Source: Brugia malayi
Taxonomy: Eukaryota; Nematoda; Chromadorea; Rhabditida; Onchocercidae
NCBI RefSeq assembly: GCF_000002995.4
Contig: NW_025062476.1
Location: 12,482,501-12,546,500 of the forward strand
Length of the DNA: 64,000 bases
Direction: 5' to 3'
Position numbers and translations under genes: made by a program. Shown in pieces: positions 25,001 through 38,110 of the stretch (positions within the stretch are counted from its first letter, which is position 1; every line of letters begins with the position of its first letter). The notes beneath the pieces are model-generated. The model saw nothing but the letters and a program-made list of their open reading frames with translations, searched no databases and had not been told where the DNA came from.

Positions 25001-28000
25001 GTGGCAAATTTTTAATTTCAATCATACTTTCATAAATTGATGGTTGTAGAAAACTACTTATTGCATTACCAATCATTAGAGCAATCTGAAAAAAAGAAAA
25101 AAAAAGTATTCGTTTAATTTTGAGGATAAAAAATTCAAAAATTTAAACAATTTTGCTGCATTATAGAAAAAATGAATGAAAAAATAGAACGAATAAATTA
25201 AACAATTCCATTAGTTTTCTTTTTTTTTAGCATTCCATAAATACATATGATAATAATAAATATGTGACAACAACAAGTAAGCAAAATATAAGTTTATTGT
25301 TATTATTATCATTAATATTATCACGACTATTATTATTATTATCATTATTATTGTTATCTATTATTATTACCATTACTATTATTATTTTTGTTGTTGTTAT
25401 CATTAGTATTATTGTTATTATTATTATGACTATTCTTATTGTTATTATTACTGTCATTGCTATTATTATTATTATTATTATTATTAGTCATTAACTATAA
25501 AAACCACATCCAAAAATATAAAATTTAAATATTAGAAAGGTAAGAGATTAAATTGATGATTTGAAAAAATTAATCAACAATTAAAAATGTAAAATCAACA
25601 ACACACACCAGTACTGGTAATAAAGGTGATAGTTGACCCGTTGTTTCGCATACAATAACTGCAATTGAAAGTGAATGTGTTACCGATCCTGTATAAGCTG
25701 CTGCTCCTACAATAAGGAAAATAATTGGCTAAAATTTAAAAGTACTGTTATTAATTGTAAAAAGTTAAAAAAAAAAAATTCACCTACTTGCTCTAATTAT
25801 TGATTAATAATTAATGAATAAAATTATTCCTTCATAATAATATTATACAAATTACAATAACATTTCTTAAATTTAAAAAATTACAAAAAGAAAATTTCAT
25901 CTTCCTACAAAAAACATTATTGTGAATGAGAAAAATTAAAAAAAAAAAAAAAAAAAAAAACCAACCAACAACAGCATAAAGTCCTGGAAAAATTTGTGGA
26001 CCATCAGGACCTCGTAATCCTTGAGGATATAATAGTGCCATTATTTCACCAATTAAACGACCACCACATGCACCAATAACAAAAGATGGTACAAAGATAC
26101 CAGCTGGTACCGCCAATGATATGCATATTGCAACGAGGACAAACTGAATTGCTAAATAGCTTACACAACCATTCTATTCACTTATCGTTTTTATTGTTAA
26201 TAATTATTTTTAAATTTTTTAGTGTAAATTAATCAATTTTTACAAGCATTTATTTCTATATTAATTGAATCATATGAAAAGTTTTTCATTTTCATTTAAA
26301 AAAAATTTTTTTTTTTTAATTTAAAATTTTAAATAACATTTTATTTGTGTATTTTTTGCTTCTTTTTCTTTTTTTTTGTCAATTTTTAAAATGAAATAAA
26401 TTTCATATTATATTTATATATTTTATATATATAGAAGGAAGAAAAAAGTGAGCATTTAAATTCAATTTATATGATTATTTTCGAATTTATATTTTTTAGT
26501 GATTACTTTTGTACTTATATACTATTGTTGAATTACTCAAAAGATTTGCATTATTTGCTAATCGTTATTGTACAAATAACTCTACAAAAAAAAAAAAAAA
26601 AAAAAAACTAAAATTTAAAAATTAGTCTTAAAAAAGAAGTAGTAAAGAAAAAAAAGGAGAGGACAAATGTATGATCAAAATAGTAGAATCAATGATTATT
26701 GATTTACCATTACTGATTTTTTTTTTTTTAAAAAAAAAAACTTTCATGAAATATTTTTTTCTTGAAAAAAAAAAAAATCATTAAAATTTAATCTTGAACA
26801 GCCTTTACGAAATTTGCTTATAAATTTATTTGTTAAAAATCAATAAAAAAAAAAACCATTGTTGATCTATTTTTCTTTTTTTGGAAAAAAAAAAAAAAAC
26901 TTTCGCCAAATATTTTTTTTTCCATATTATTGAAAAATTATTTTGTAAAAGTTATTAATAAATTTATTTGTTAAATAAAAAACAGCAACAAAAAATAAAA
27001 TAAAATAAAGTAAAAAAAAAAAAAAAAAGGAGGAAAACTTACATAAACACAAAAATAAATTGCGAGACTGCTTAAGGCACTAAATTCATGATTTATTCCA
27101 ATCCAACGTTCCAATCGTTCCTTCGAGCAACCTTCGGCTGTTTTATTTGATAATATAAATGTGCAATTTGCAATAAAATCTGCTAATGTTTCACGAAATG
27201 TAAACTATAAAAAAAATAAATTGAAATAAAATTAAATTAAATTAAAATAAAATTAATATATAGTAAAACAATTATTAGAAAAAAAGGAGAAGAATTTTGA
27301 TATGAAAAGCAAAAATGAATAAAACAAATAGTAAACAAGAAGAGAAAGGTAAAAAAAAAAGAAATAAATTAAATGGTATTTGTATATATAAATATATGTA
27401 TGTTAATAGAAATACAAAGAATTTATATAACTTATAAAATTCATTTCCTATTTAAATACTAATTGATATTTTATTTCATATATTTCATTTCATATATATA
27501 ATAAATATATTTAAAATAATAATGAATGACATTATAATCTTTTTTTTCTTTTTTGAAATGAATTACAATAATTCTTATTTGCTTATTGTGGAAAATATAT
27601 GATAAAGTAATTGTTTAAAATAATGTAGTAATATAGTAATTGTTTAAGTAATATGTTTAAATTAATAGATTTCAAATACTGTATTTATAATTAGCAATAA
27701 ATTACACAAAAATTATACTTACTTTTCCAGCAAAGTATTGCCCGGTACCATCCGGACATGTAACTATACCAACGATAGCTGCCATGAAGAGTGTAAAAAA
27801 TAATGGACTAGAAATAATAAGAAATTGTATAATTTTTGAAAAAAAAATATTTGAAAAATAAAGTAAAAAAAATAAAATTGAAATAAACGATAAATAAACA
27901 TACTTTTTCCCAAAAATATACAAATATAAGCGATTATTCTCCCTGAATATAGCAATTCGTTTATGTATAAATACGAATAATGCACCAAATAAACCCGAAA

Positions 28001-31000
28001 TTACACTAAAAATGAAAGAAAAAAAAATTAATAGCAAAATAAAGTTTAATGCTAAGAAATTTCATGAAAAATATGGATGAAAAAAATCTTTGCTAAATAA
28101 TTCTAACATATAAATCAATTTGATATGATTTAAAAATTGATAAAAAAAAATATTTTACTATAAAAGTAGCAGCAATCATTTAGTTAGTTGTTGGTAAGAA
28201 ATTAAAAAAAAAATTTTTTTTGGGTTAATTCTTAAAGTTTAATTATTTTAAATTTCAATTTAAATAAATGATGAAATAAATTAACATATATTTATATATT
28301 TATACCCAATAAGTGCAAATATTGGCAATTCTTCCACAACAAATACCGAACTTGGGAAATAAGTTTGATAATATGCTGTTATAGTACCTGCTGAAATATG
28401 AATGATGTAAAATTTCATTTCAAATGAAATTTTAAAAAGTATCCATTTGAAACTTCAAATAGAACAAACATTTTTTTTTGATTAAAATAAGCAAATTTTT
28501 TATTTCAACTCTAAAATTTTATCTCTAAAACATCGCTAAAAATATAAAATAAAATTGACATTGGCATAATTTATATTCACATAAAAGATTAATTGCTAAT
28601 CATTGATTTAAATAATATTGTATGACTGAAATGTTAACTAATATTATAAATGATAAATATAAAATGATTGAAATAATATTATATGAAATTATAATGATAA
28701 ATGAAAAATACGAATGTAATAATAATATATTTCTCTCTAAATTACATTTTTCTTCGTGTTTACAATTATTAAATTTATTTATTTTTTTTTTTTGAATAGA
28801 TTTAAAATAAAATGTGTAAATTTGCAAAATTTTTTAAAATCATTTATTGTACAAATATAATTTTCATATTTAAAAAAAAAAAAATTGTACAATAAATTTA
28901 AAATGCAAACCAATTTCTGGTGGTATAATAGCAGCATTAGCAAAACGAAAAATAAGTGCGCTACATGTGGTTGCAAAAAAGGCACGCCAATAATTTCGAA
29001 CAGCAAAAAATCGTGATGTTGATTCGATGCCATACAATACTGCTGTAAAAATATTCCTTTAGTATACATGTTTAATTTTATTTAATTAAATTTTAAGTTT
29101 AAATATGTTAATTTTGCTAAATTTTATATTAAGATACAATTTTTAGTTTGTTTTCAAATTATAAAAAAAAAAACCTATTGTGTATAAAGACATTATTATA
29201 AATAAAAAAAAAAAATATTATTACATATATCAAATTATATATAAGAAATTATGAAGTATGTTTAATTTAATTTACTTAAATTTCACATTTTAAATATGAT
29301 TTAATTTGATTTAGCTAAAAATTATGTTTTTTTTTTTTTTTTTTTTGATTATAATATAATTTAATTTCAAATTTATTCAATCACTTTTGAACATTACACC
29401 AGTTATTTGTTATTATTTTCCTCATATTTCAACTATGTTTTATTTATCATTGATAAACGAATGTTTAAAGAAAAAATGTACCACCGGCTGGTGCTGAAAA
29501 TGTGCAAGCAATACCGACCGCACAACCTGATGAAAGCATTTGCATTTCACGACCTTCACTTGAGAAAAATGCTTGATATCGGCACGCGGAAGTAATTCGT
29601 GTTAAAAGTGATGCGACAATTGCTCCTATATGTACAAATGGTCCCTGAAAAAAAAAAAAAAATTCAAAACAGTAAAGAATTTCTAGCAAATGAAATGGTC
29701 ATCAATGAGAACAAAAATATATTTAAAAAAAAGGTAAGTGAATAATTGAGAAAAAGCAGTTAATTAAATAATTAATTATTTGAAATGAACAAACAAATTA
29801 TGAATTAATAAGTAAAAAAAGTAAAACATTGTTACATTTTATATTTTCTTGACATCTTCTTTTGTCGGAAATAATTTATTTTAAAAGTTTCGAACTTCAC
29901 AATTTTAAATGTAACATTGCAAAAAAAAAAAAAAATAATATAGAAGCTATGTAAATAATAAAGAGTAAAATTTGAACCTCTTTACCAACCGGAAGCCCAC
30001 TACCAAGCGCAAGTGTTAAACCAAAAATTTTTCCAATCATTGTTTGCAATGATAAATAATTTTTCATTTTAAAACCACACATTATAACTTTTAATTCCGG
30101 AATACCAGATCCTAAAACATAAATTAATAAAAGCTTTTTGCAGGAAAAAAAAATGAAATTTAAAAAAATTTTTTAAATTTATGTTTTCAAAGCATTGAAT
30201 AATTGTATTATAAATGTAAATAATTACTGACCAATAGCTTGCTTTGCAATACATTGGCAAAATAAAGCAGATGCACCGGTCAGTAAGGTAATATAAGCTA
30301 TCCATGAGATAAGCGCCATGTAATAGTGATAATTGTTTATAGTATATTCATACAATACTACACGATCTAGAATAACGCCAACCATTTTTTTTTTGCTTTT
30401 ATTGTATGTGTAAAATGATTTTGACAGTATGCACAAGGTAACCCTAACAGTATGCACATGAACATACAGTATGCACAAGGTGACTCTGCCAATATGCATA
30501 TGGTTATACAGTATGCACAAGGTAACCCTGACGGTATGCACAAGGTGAATCTGCCAATATGAATACGGTTATACAGTATGCACAAGGTAACCCTGCCAAT
30601 ATGCATATGGTTATACAGTATGCACAAGGTAACCTGACAGTATGCATACGAACATACAGTATGCAAAAGGTAACCCCCACAATATGCATATGAACATACA
30701 GTATGCATAATATCACCTTGGCAGTATAAATTCAGACAATCCTGACAATATGCATAATGTCATCCTTACAGTATGCACAAAGTGAGTGACCTTGACAGTA
30801 TACATAGTGATCGTGATAATATGCATAAGGTCATCTTGATAATTTGCATTAGGCGATCCTGACAACATATATAAAGTTATCTTGAGAGTATGCAGGAGAT
30901 GACCCCGACCGTATGCATGAGGTGGTCTTGTCAGATAGCTTACGTTTTGAATTACAGTAAGCGAATTATTTTCAAACTTCATGATCATATAGAGAAGTTT

Positions 31001-33859
31001 TTTTTGTTTTTGATTTGATTTGTTTTATTTTGCTTTTTCTTTCGTTATCATACGATGAAAAATTTAAATCATAATTTCTGTATCAATGGTAAATGTATTA
31101 AATTATGCTGAAATATAACGTAAAATTATAAAATTTAATTCAATTTTTTATCGTTAGAAATTCACTGTCAAATTGTAGAAATTTACTGCAATTAGCAAAT
31201 AAATTAACAAAAACTTGCACCAAATTTTTCAAACATATGCAATAATTTTTTTTCGACCATTCTTTTTTTTTTGAGAAAAAAAAGGCAAAATTCTTTAGTC
31301 TTTCATTTTCAGAAAAATTTCTCGTTTTTTCCTTTCTCCTTTTTTTTCTCTTAACTTTCCCCAAATATCAACTTTCGTTTTGTTTGATGAAAATATTATA
31401 AATGCAAATCTGTTTGTTCAACTATATATTTTGCTTTGACAAATATTGTTTTATCTTCTCTTTGCTATTTACAAACTATTATTGTATTTTTCAATTAAAT
31501 TTGAAGCAATAAATTGATTAATTAATCAATTAGTGAGCATAAAATGCTAATTAGTTAATCAATTAATAAAATATAAAATGTTTCATTTAATAAAGACGAG
31601 AAAGAAAAAAAAAACGATTGAAAAAAAAGTAATTTTACTTATAATTAATATCAATAAATGAAATAACTAACATTCTTGCAAATATTCAATACTTATATCC
31701 ATTGCAATTGATAAAGCTGCTGTAACAATACCAAGCACAGCTGATAAAAACCAATCTTCCACAAAGAAATGCACAACATTTTTTAGTTGTCCTTTAAAAT
31801 TTGAAATTTCAACTCGAAATTTTCTTTTAATTATTATGTTATCAATAATAGTTTTTATAACAAGTTAATCCATTTCATTTCATTACAAATATCAATGCAG
31901 TAAAAGTTCATTTTCAATTAAATACAAGAAATAAATCAATAAACATATGTCTTTAATCAATAGATGATACTTTTTTATATCTAAATTAAATTTCATCACT
32001 ACGAATACAACTGTTTATAATTGATTGACCTGAAATATATATCCATAAAATAAACCATTAAATCATTTTATTTCATTTTTTTTTTCTTTTTTTTTTTTAT
32101 ACTATTTTATTATTTTTTTTTTTTTAAATTTTTAATATTGCTCGTGTTATTTTGATGGCCTAATCAAATTTTAAATATAATTAACATTCTTGCAAATATT
32201 CAATACTTATATTATGTTATTTCAAATTATATTCTGTTATTTCATTATACTATTTTGCTAGCATTTAATATGAGTAATATTCGATTTTCAGTTGGTCGAA
32301 TATGACCGGAATTAACCGGAATTCTGTTATATATAATATATTGGCAACATTATTAGCATAATTTCAAATAAAGAAATGCTCATTTTTCTTTTCATCCCTT
32401 TTCTTTCCCTTTTTCTTGGTATAAAAAAATTTTTTCATAAATGGTAACTGAATGGATAATAACTTTTGGGAAACAGAATTAACCAGAAATAGAAAAATAT
32501 ATAGCTTTATCATCTTTTTTTTTTTTCTTTTAATGTGTAAATAAAAATGTTTTATAATAAAATTTTTTCATCCAATAAAATGTAAAATTTAAAATTTTCT
32601 AATTAAATTTCATTTGAAAAAATATTTCTGTTAATTAATTTTTCGGATGTAACATTTTTCAAGTAGGACATATTAAATTATCCTCTTATTATGTGCATTT
32701 AATTTCTTTATTTAAACTTTAAACTTTCTTAATTTTGAACTTTTCACTAAAAGTTTTTTTAATGAAAATTTATTTTAATTTTAACTTTTGCCTGAGTAGT
32801 TTTATCATTTTAATGGAGAATGTTTAACAAATGAATAAATAAAATGAAAATAACAGTAAACTTTTCCCAGTAATAATAATAACATCCATTTATTATCGCT
32901 TTTTTTTTGTTTTTTTTTCTTGAACATTTTCAAATACCTTTCGCTTTTTTTTTTTTTTAATTTTCATATGTAAAATGAAGAAATAATTTTGTTTTACTTA
33001 TTTTCAAATTTATTTTATGTAAGCTTGAAAATTTAAAATAAATATGTATCTGATAATATAAGATAAGAAAATTTTAAAATTTTAAAAATAAAAAAAAAAA
33101 GCAATTGATAAAATGATTAGAAATAAATTTTTTACATAATTATATAGAAAGATAATCATTTAATAGTAAAATGATAATGATAATTTGAGTTAAAACTAAC
33201 GTCGGAAAAATGCACGAAAACTTTCCGTTCGTTGATGTACGGCATGATGAAATTCCAGATCAACCGGATAACCATCCAGTAATGCATCACCACATTCTTC
33301 ATCTTCTTCTTTCTTATCATTATCATGATTAGTGATATTTTCTTCTACATCTTCTGTTTTCTCATTGATCAGTACTGATCTTGTTGAAATCCTCAATTGT
33401 TTAACCTTTTTTTTTTTTTTTTTGAAAATAAATTTACCATATTATAGTTCTTAAAAAAACATATTTCATATGATATGATAAATGAATTAGGAAAAGGATA
33501 AGATAAAATTTATATTGATAAAAGAGAAAATAAAGTTTATTTAATAATCAATAATGGTTTAAAAATGAAAAAAAAAAAACAATTTAAGAAATTTAATTTC
33601 TTTTTTGATCAATGCTAAAATAAAATACTGATAAAACGTAGGAGAGAGAGAGAGAGAGAGGAAGAAAAAAGAGAAGAAAGAGGGGAAAAGAGAGAGAGAA
33701 GGGACAAACAAAAAGAGAGAAAAAGAAGGGGAAATTTAAAAATTTATTCATTTTCACTAAATATCAAGTATTTCAATTTAAAAAAAAAAAAAAAAAAAAT
33801 TGTTACTTTGGAGTGGTGGTGGATTGAATTTGATCGGAATGTGACGTAAGTAGCGTCAT
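22007..33859 (-). CDS. CLC chloride channel, ClC-1/ClC-2 type
   Basis: 854 residues, 20 exons in phase (2,565 nt). Exons, 5' to 3': 33859-33807, 33391-33201, 31791-31672, 30366-30232, 30111-29978, 29644-29482, 29042-28911, 28390-28306, 28005-27904, 27807-27723, 27204-27043, 26143-25966, 25706-25609, 25085-24970, 24628-24492, 24015-23785, 23441-23392, 22977-22861, 22486-22400, 22195-22007. Chloride-filter motifs are GSGIPE (167-172), GKEGP with gating Glu211, GIFVP (469-473) and a central Tyr near 564 (PSIYES). Two cytosolic CBS domains follow (about 585-635 and 735-800). At the position where CLC exchangers carry a second Glu the sequence reads IES, so Ser273 replaces it and a passive channel is expected. 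The N-terminus is cytosolic and acidic. Exons 1-2 are the weakest part of the model. Nematodes carry several such genes (clh family); which one this is cannot be told here. Confidence 0.92.
25294..25487. repeat. (ATT/GTT/ATC)n trinucleotide-rich tract in CLC intron
   Basis: Nearly 200 bases of degenerate trinucleotide repeat (TTA, with GTT, ATC and ACT variants) in the intron between CLC exons 13 and 14. Open on both strands only because the repeat has period three. Confidence 0.9.
30424..30930. repeat. Minisatellite with dimeric 42-bp unit in CLC intron 3
   Basis: About 500 bases of tandem repeat built on CAGTATGCACAAGGTAACCC-like monomers of about 23 bases alternating with CAATATGCATATGGTTATA-like monomers of about 19 bases. 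The 42-base dimer is clearest at about 30440-30710. Beyond about 30720 it decays into more diverged single monomers. It lies between CLC exons 4 (starts 30366) and 3 (ends 31672). The Cys/Tyr/His-rich open frames on the - strand are the repeat read through, not genes. Confidence 0.9.
31668..31698 (-). repeat. 31-bp direct repeat, copy 1 (CLC exon 3 end plus donor)
   Basis: Exactly repeated at 32182-32212, 514 bases away. This copy spans the last 27 coding bases of CLC exon 3 and the first bases of its donor site. Confidence 0.85.
32182..32212 (-). repeat. 31-bp direct repeat, copy 2 (intronic copy of exon 3 end)
   Basis: Identical to 31668-31698, located inside CLC intron 2 upstream of the real exon 3. 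It includes the same GTTA donor. Sequence either side diverges, so this is a fragment rather than a whole extra exon. Confidence 0.85.
33636..33720. repeat. Purine (GA)-rich tract
   Basis: Dense GAGA/GAAG run in CLC intron 1, close to the predicted start. A related shorter tract occurs at about 34335-34372, upstream of the gene. Confidence 0.75.
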
Positions 33860-36800
33860 CACATCTGGTTTGATTTATTGCTGTAATTTTGCAATGATAA
33901 GTTACAAATTAAAATTATCGTTAATCTATCGACCTTTAAAAGAAAATAAAAGCAAAAAAAAAAGGGAAAAGATGTTTCATTTAAATTTATAAATACTCTA
34001 CATTTTCTAAAATATGCCTCATTAAGAATTTTAATTTGAAGATATTAATTTTAATCAAAAATAATGATTTAAAATTAAAAAAAAAATTTGAATAAATATG
34101 ATATTTGAAATTTAATTTCTTTCATTTCTTTTCCACTTACAATTTAGAAAAATTCCAGAAATAAAAAAAAAAAAATAAATTTTAAAGAACTCATTTATTT
34201 TGAATTTTTTAAAATTCCAAATGGTTCTTATCATACAAAATAAGAGAAATTAAATTTTAAATATCTCATTTATTTGATAAGAGTTAATATATTATGATAA
34301 ACAAATCGTTCAATTGTACAATAGTAGAAAAAAGAAGAGAGAGAGGGAGGGAGAGAGAGAAAAAGGAAGATGAAAAACTAAACTCTCATAAGAGTATATT
34401 ATAAATGAGTTAATTTGCTTGCATTTATATTTCTATAAATAGAATGCTAATCAAGAAAACATTGAATTCAAAAAAAAAAAAAAAAAATAAGAAAGAGAAA
34501 AGAAATTGAAAATTTTTAACTGACAAGTAAAAGAGAAAAGATGAAATTACTAATCAAAATAAACACTAAAATCATTTTTAATTTAAATTTTTGCAAACTC
34601 ATTAGAGATTATTATTATTATTACTATTACTTATTTAATAAAAAATTTTTAATATTTCCTCTTTAATCATGTATTACTCATAAATGAAAAATTTTTCTAA
34701 TATTTCTATTGATAGCAAATGATAAAGCAAAAAAAAAAAAAAAGAATTTTTCAATTACTGATAAAATATTGTTTATCATTTTATAAATATTTATTGGTAA
34801 TTTTGTTTGGATGAGCTGATTGGACGAATATACCCGCGAGATGACAGGAAATGGGTGGGAAAGGTTATGAGATAGAAGGCAATTTGCGCCAGCAACTGAA
34901 AGAATCGGAAGTTACTTTTACGCATAACTGTCATAGGAATAGGATGAGAGGAGGGGAAATGAGTGGGTAGATGAAAATTTTTAAAAAGGAAAAAAAGTAG
35001 ATGGAAAGAATGTTTGTAAATTATATATGTGTGTGTGTATGTATGTATGTATGTATGTGTATGTGTATGTATGTATGTGTATGTGTATGTATGTGTGTAT
35101 GTGTATTTGTGTATGTTTGAAAAAGGTTTTCAGTGTTTGTGTTTTAAAAAAAAAAAAGAAAAAAAAAAGGAAGGCAATCGATGTCAACAATAGTAATGAG
35201 CGAATTTCATTTTATTTCTTAACAAAATGAAAAAATTCCAAAAAAAAAAAAAAAAAAACTGAAATGAGTATATTATATAATTGAACTTTTTCACTAACTC
35301 ACATACAATTCTTTGTCCTTTTGTAAAATGGTAAATAAATTTCAAATTAGCATTTGTCATTTCAAAAAAAAAAAAAAAATTTTTTTTCCTTTTTAACCTG
35401 TCATTTCATATAAACATAAATATGTGTTTATATATATATTTTAAATTATATTTTATCAAAAAGCAGAAAGCAAAAAAAAAAAAAAAAAAAATTATTTTAT
35501 CAAATTCAATGAATTAGATTAACTCATAATTGAATTAAATGCTTAAATAATCAAAAAGCAGCAATAAATAATAGTTCGTTTCTTTCATTGCTTAAATAGA
35601 AAGAAGATTAATTATTATCTTCATGGAATAAGTTTATTTTTTACTCTTAATTTATTATTCAAAAATATTCATACACTAAATTATATTCCTTTTGCCTTAA
35701 TTTATCGTAACCAAAACATTATTACATTTTAATAAATTCATACCTAAATTTAAATATTAATTTCTTTTTTATTTTTTTCACTAAAAAATATGCAAAATGT
35801 TTTTGAATAAGAGAAAAAAAAGAGCAAACAAAATTATTTTAAAAGGAAAAAAAAAATTTTTTTTCATTTCTTTCAATTATATGAATTATTTTCAAGTAAA
35901 ATTTTAATTTCAATATTTTGCAATGAAATTTATTTCACAAAAAAAAAAAAACGTTATGAATAATTTACACTGCTTATCAGCAAAAAAAAAAAAAGAAAAG
36001 CTATTTTTCTTCCATCTTCTTTTTTTGACTTTTCATCTGTCTATCTAATTTTCTTTTTGCTTTTTTTATTTTTTTGGCTTTCTCTTCTTTTTTTTTGAAT
36101 TCCTTTTTTCTTCTCAATTTATTATCTTGTCTATCCTTTTTTTGTCACTTTATTAAAATACGATGAAATGAATGAATTTATATGCTTATTTGAAAATTCT
36201 CAATAAAGAAAAAAAGAGAAATAAGAAACAGTAATGATAATAATAATAATAAAAATAATAATAATAATAATAAGTATAATTATAATACTAGTAATCAGTT
36301 ATTGTTCAGAGTTAAGATAACATGATAATATTTTAAGCATTATCAAAACAGAAAAGAGCAAATTTTATAGTTTTGTTGTTTTTAAAAAAAGCTAACAAAA
36401 ATACTAACAAAAACTGGAATTTTATTTCAATCATTAGAAAACAGTAACAGTTATGTATTGTAGTAGTTTTTAATTTTTATTTTTTAATTTGATAATGTTA
36501 TCATATGTAATCAATGAATTAATTTAATATTTTAAATAAAATATTCACAAAATCAAAATTGTAACATCTATCTCATTTAATTTAAATTTATTTAGGAAAT
36601 CTTTGTATCAAATGCTAAACATTATAAATTTCATAATTATTTTAAAAATAGAACATTATTTGTTAATAATTTTTTTTTCTAGGTAATATTAATTAATTAG
36701 ATAGCTATTTCAATTAAATAATAGCAATAGCAATTAAATGAAATACTATGCGCTCTCAATTTGTACAGTTTATTGAGAATTGTTTTAATTTTACGATTTT

Positions 36801-37970
36801 AAAACAAATTCATTTTTACAAGACACTAATTTTATGTCATCCTTTCACATTGATTATCATTGCATTGTTTCATTAAAAATAGATTTTTCCTTTTTTTTTT
36901 TTTTTTTCATATAAAAACAGGTTTTTATGTAAACAGTTCTAAAAATTCATGATTTCAGTGATTGATTGATCAATGATAATAATTTTGTCAGTTTCTCTTA
37001 TTGCTAAACACTATAACATAACAAATAACGGCTAATTTGAAAATCACTGGTACAATTAAATAAGAAAATTTTTTTGACCCATAGAATAAAAATTCAATGC
37101 TTAAGTTAAAATTTGATACACAAACACAACTAGCTAAGGAGAAGTTTTAAAAGAAATAAATGTGCAATTTACTGACCAATAATGAATTAACCATTAAAAT
37201 CGCATACTACAATTAATTGATCAATCAGTATAACTGTGACATCGGTCTACTACTGATCTCCTCTAAAAAAAAAAAAAAATACAATTCAAACATCACCACT
37301 GTCCAATCATCGCTCTGATATCATGCTAGGTCTAAGTTACAAATAATTAAATATTCTCGCGGAATATGTCATAAGGGTCATTTAGCGAATTAAATAGAAC
37401 AGTAATAAAATCAAGCTAGGAAAAATTTTCCTATCCATAAACGTCCTTGTCTCACTCTTTTAAACATCAAACATAATTCTTCATTTACCAATGATTACGA
37501 ATAGTTTATCACTGATCTTTGCTCACAATATAAAATATAAAGCACAATATAAATTTTATTCCTCACACAAAATAAAAGTGAACGGAAAAATGATCAGAAT
37601 AAAAATCTACAAATAAAAAAATCGACAAAATGCACAACTTGTTCTCAACAAGCTGAAAAAGGGAACTATAAAGAGGAACTCATTTATATACTTATAGACT
37701 AGTATAAATTACACTCGCATCCAAAAAAGTTTTGTTTTCATAAATTCATGGGAGAAAAAATTTATAGGAACATTTAGCAATGTGTAAAAAGTTTAAGTAG
37801 TCATCTAAAGTCATTCTCTTTTTTTTTCAAGTGCACATTTGTAAGGAAACTTATGCGAACAAAAAATCTGCAATCGAATTAATTTCAAAAATTTCCATTA
37901 AAAGCTAGTCAAATTCCAACACAGCGAATATCGAAAAAAAGATGCCAGAAGTAACTCTGCTTTGTATAAA

Positions 37971-38004
<34 letters not shown>

Positions 38005-38108
38005 GATTTTAGACAGAGACATGAATATATGTTTCCGAAAAATAATATCAATAACTCTAGATATATGATTCTTTCCAAAATTAAACTTTTGAGTCCATAT
38101 TAGCTTTA
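33860..38108. other. Upstream region of CLC / downstream of TPR
   Basis: About 4.2 kb without exons recognised on either strand. Holds a GA-rich tract (34335-34372), a TATG/TG microsatellite (35021-35117), AAT repeats (36235-36271), and poly(A)/poly(T) runs (35239, 35473, 36893, 37970-38001). A slightly G+C-richer stretch at 34805-34965 has no coding structure and may be regulatory. The acceptor-like ATTACAG on - near 33877-33883 could receive a spliced leader. Confidence 0.5.
35021..35117. repeat. (TATG)n/(TG)n microsatellite
   Basis: Tandem TATG and TG units over about 95 bases, upstream of the CLC gene. Frames through it read Met-Tyr-Val-Cys or His-Ile-Tyr repeats and are not genes. Confidence 0.9.
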
Positions 38109-38110
38109 TT
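38105..38110 (-). terminator. Poly(A) signal overlapping the TPR stop codon
   Basis: On the - strand AATAAA (complement of 38105-38110) shares two bases with the TAA stop at 38109-38111. If used, the 3' UTR would be only some tens of bases. A downstream signal may be used instead. Confidence 0.4.

Noticed and set aside
25227..25494. Two antiparallel open frames of Ile/Leu/Asn repeats
   Set aside because: Product of a degenerate trinucleotide tract, open on both strands.
30424..30930. CRISPR-like array
   Set aside because: The units are contiguous and themselves variable, with no constant repeats separated by unique spacers, and the context is a eukaryotic intron.
30224..30988. Overlapping - strand frames rich in Cys, His, Tyr and Leu that look like a repetitive secreted protein
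   Set aside because: They are the minisatellite translated in several frames. The repeat period is not a multiple of three throughout, and no splice structure supports a gene.
34981..35230. Frames reading Met-Tyr-Val-Cys and His-Ile-Tyr-Thr repeats
   Set aside because: Translation of a TATG/TG microsatellite.
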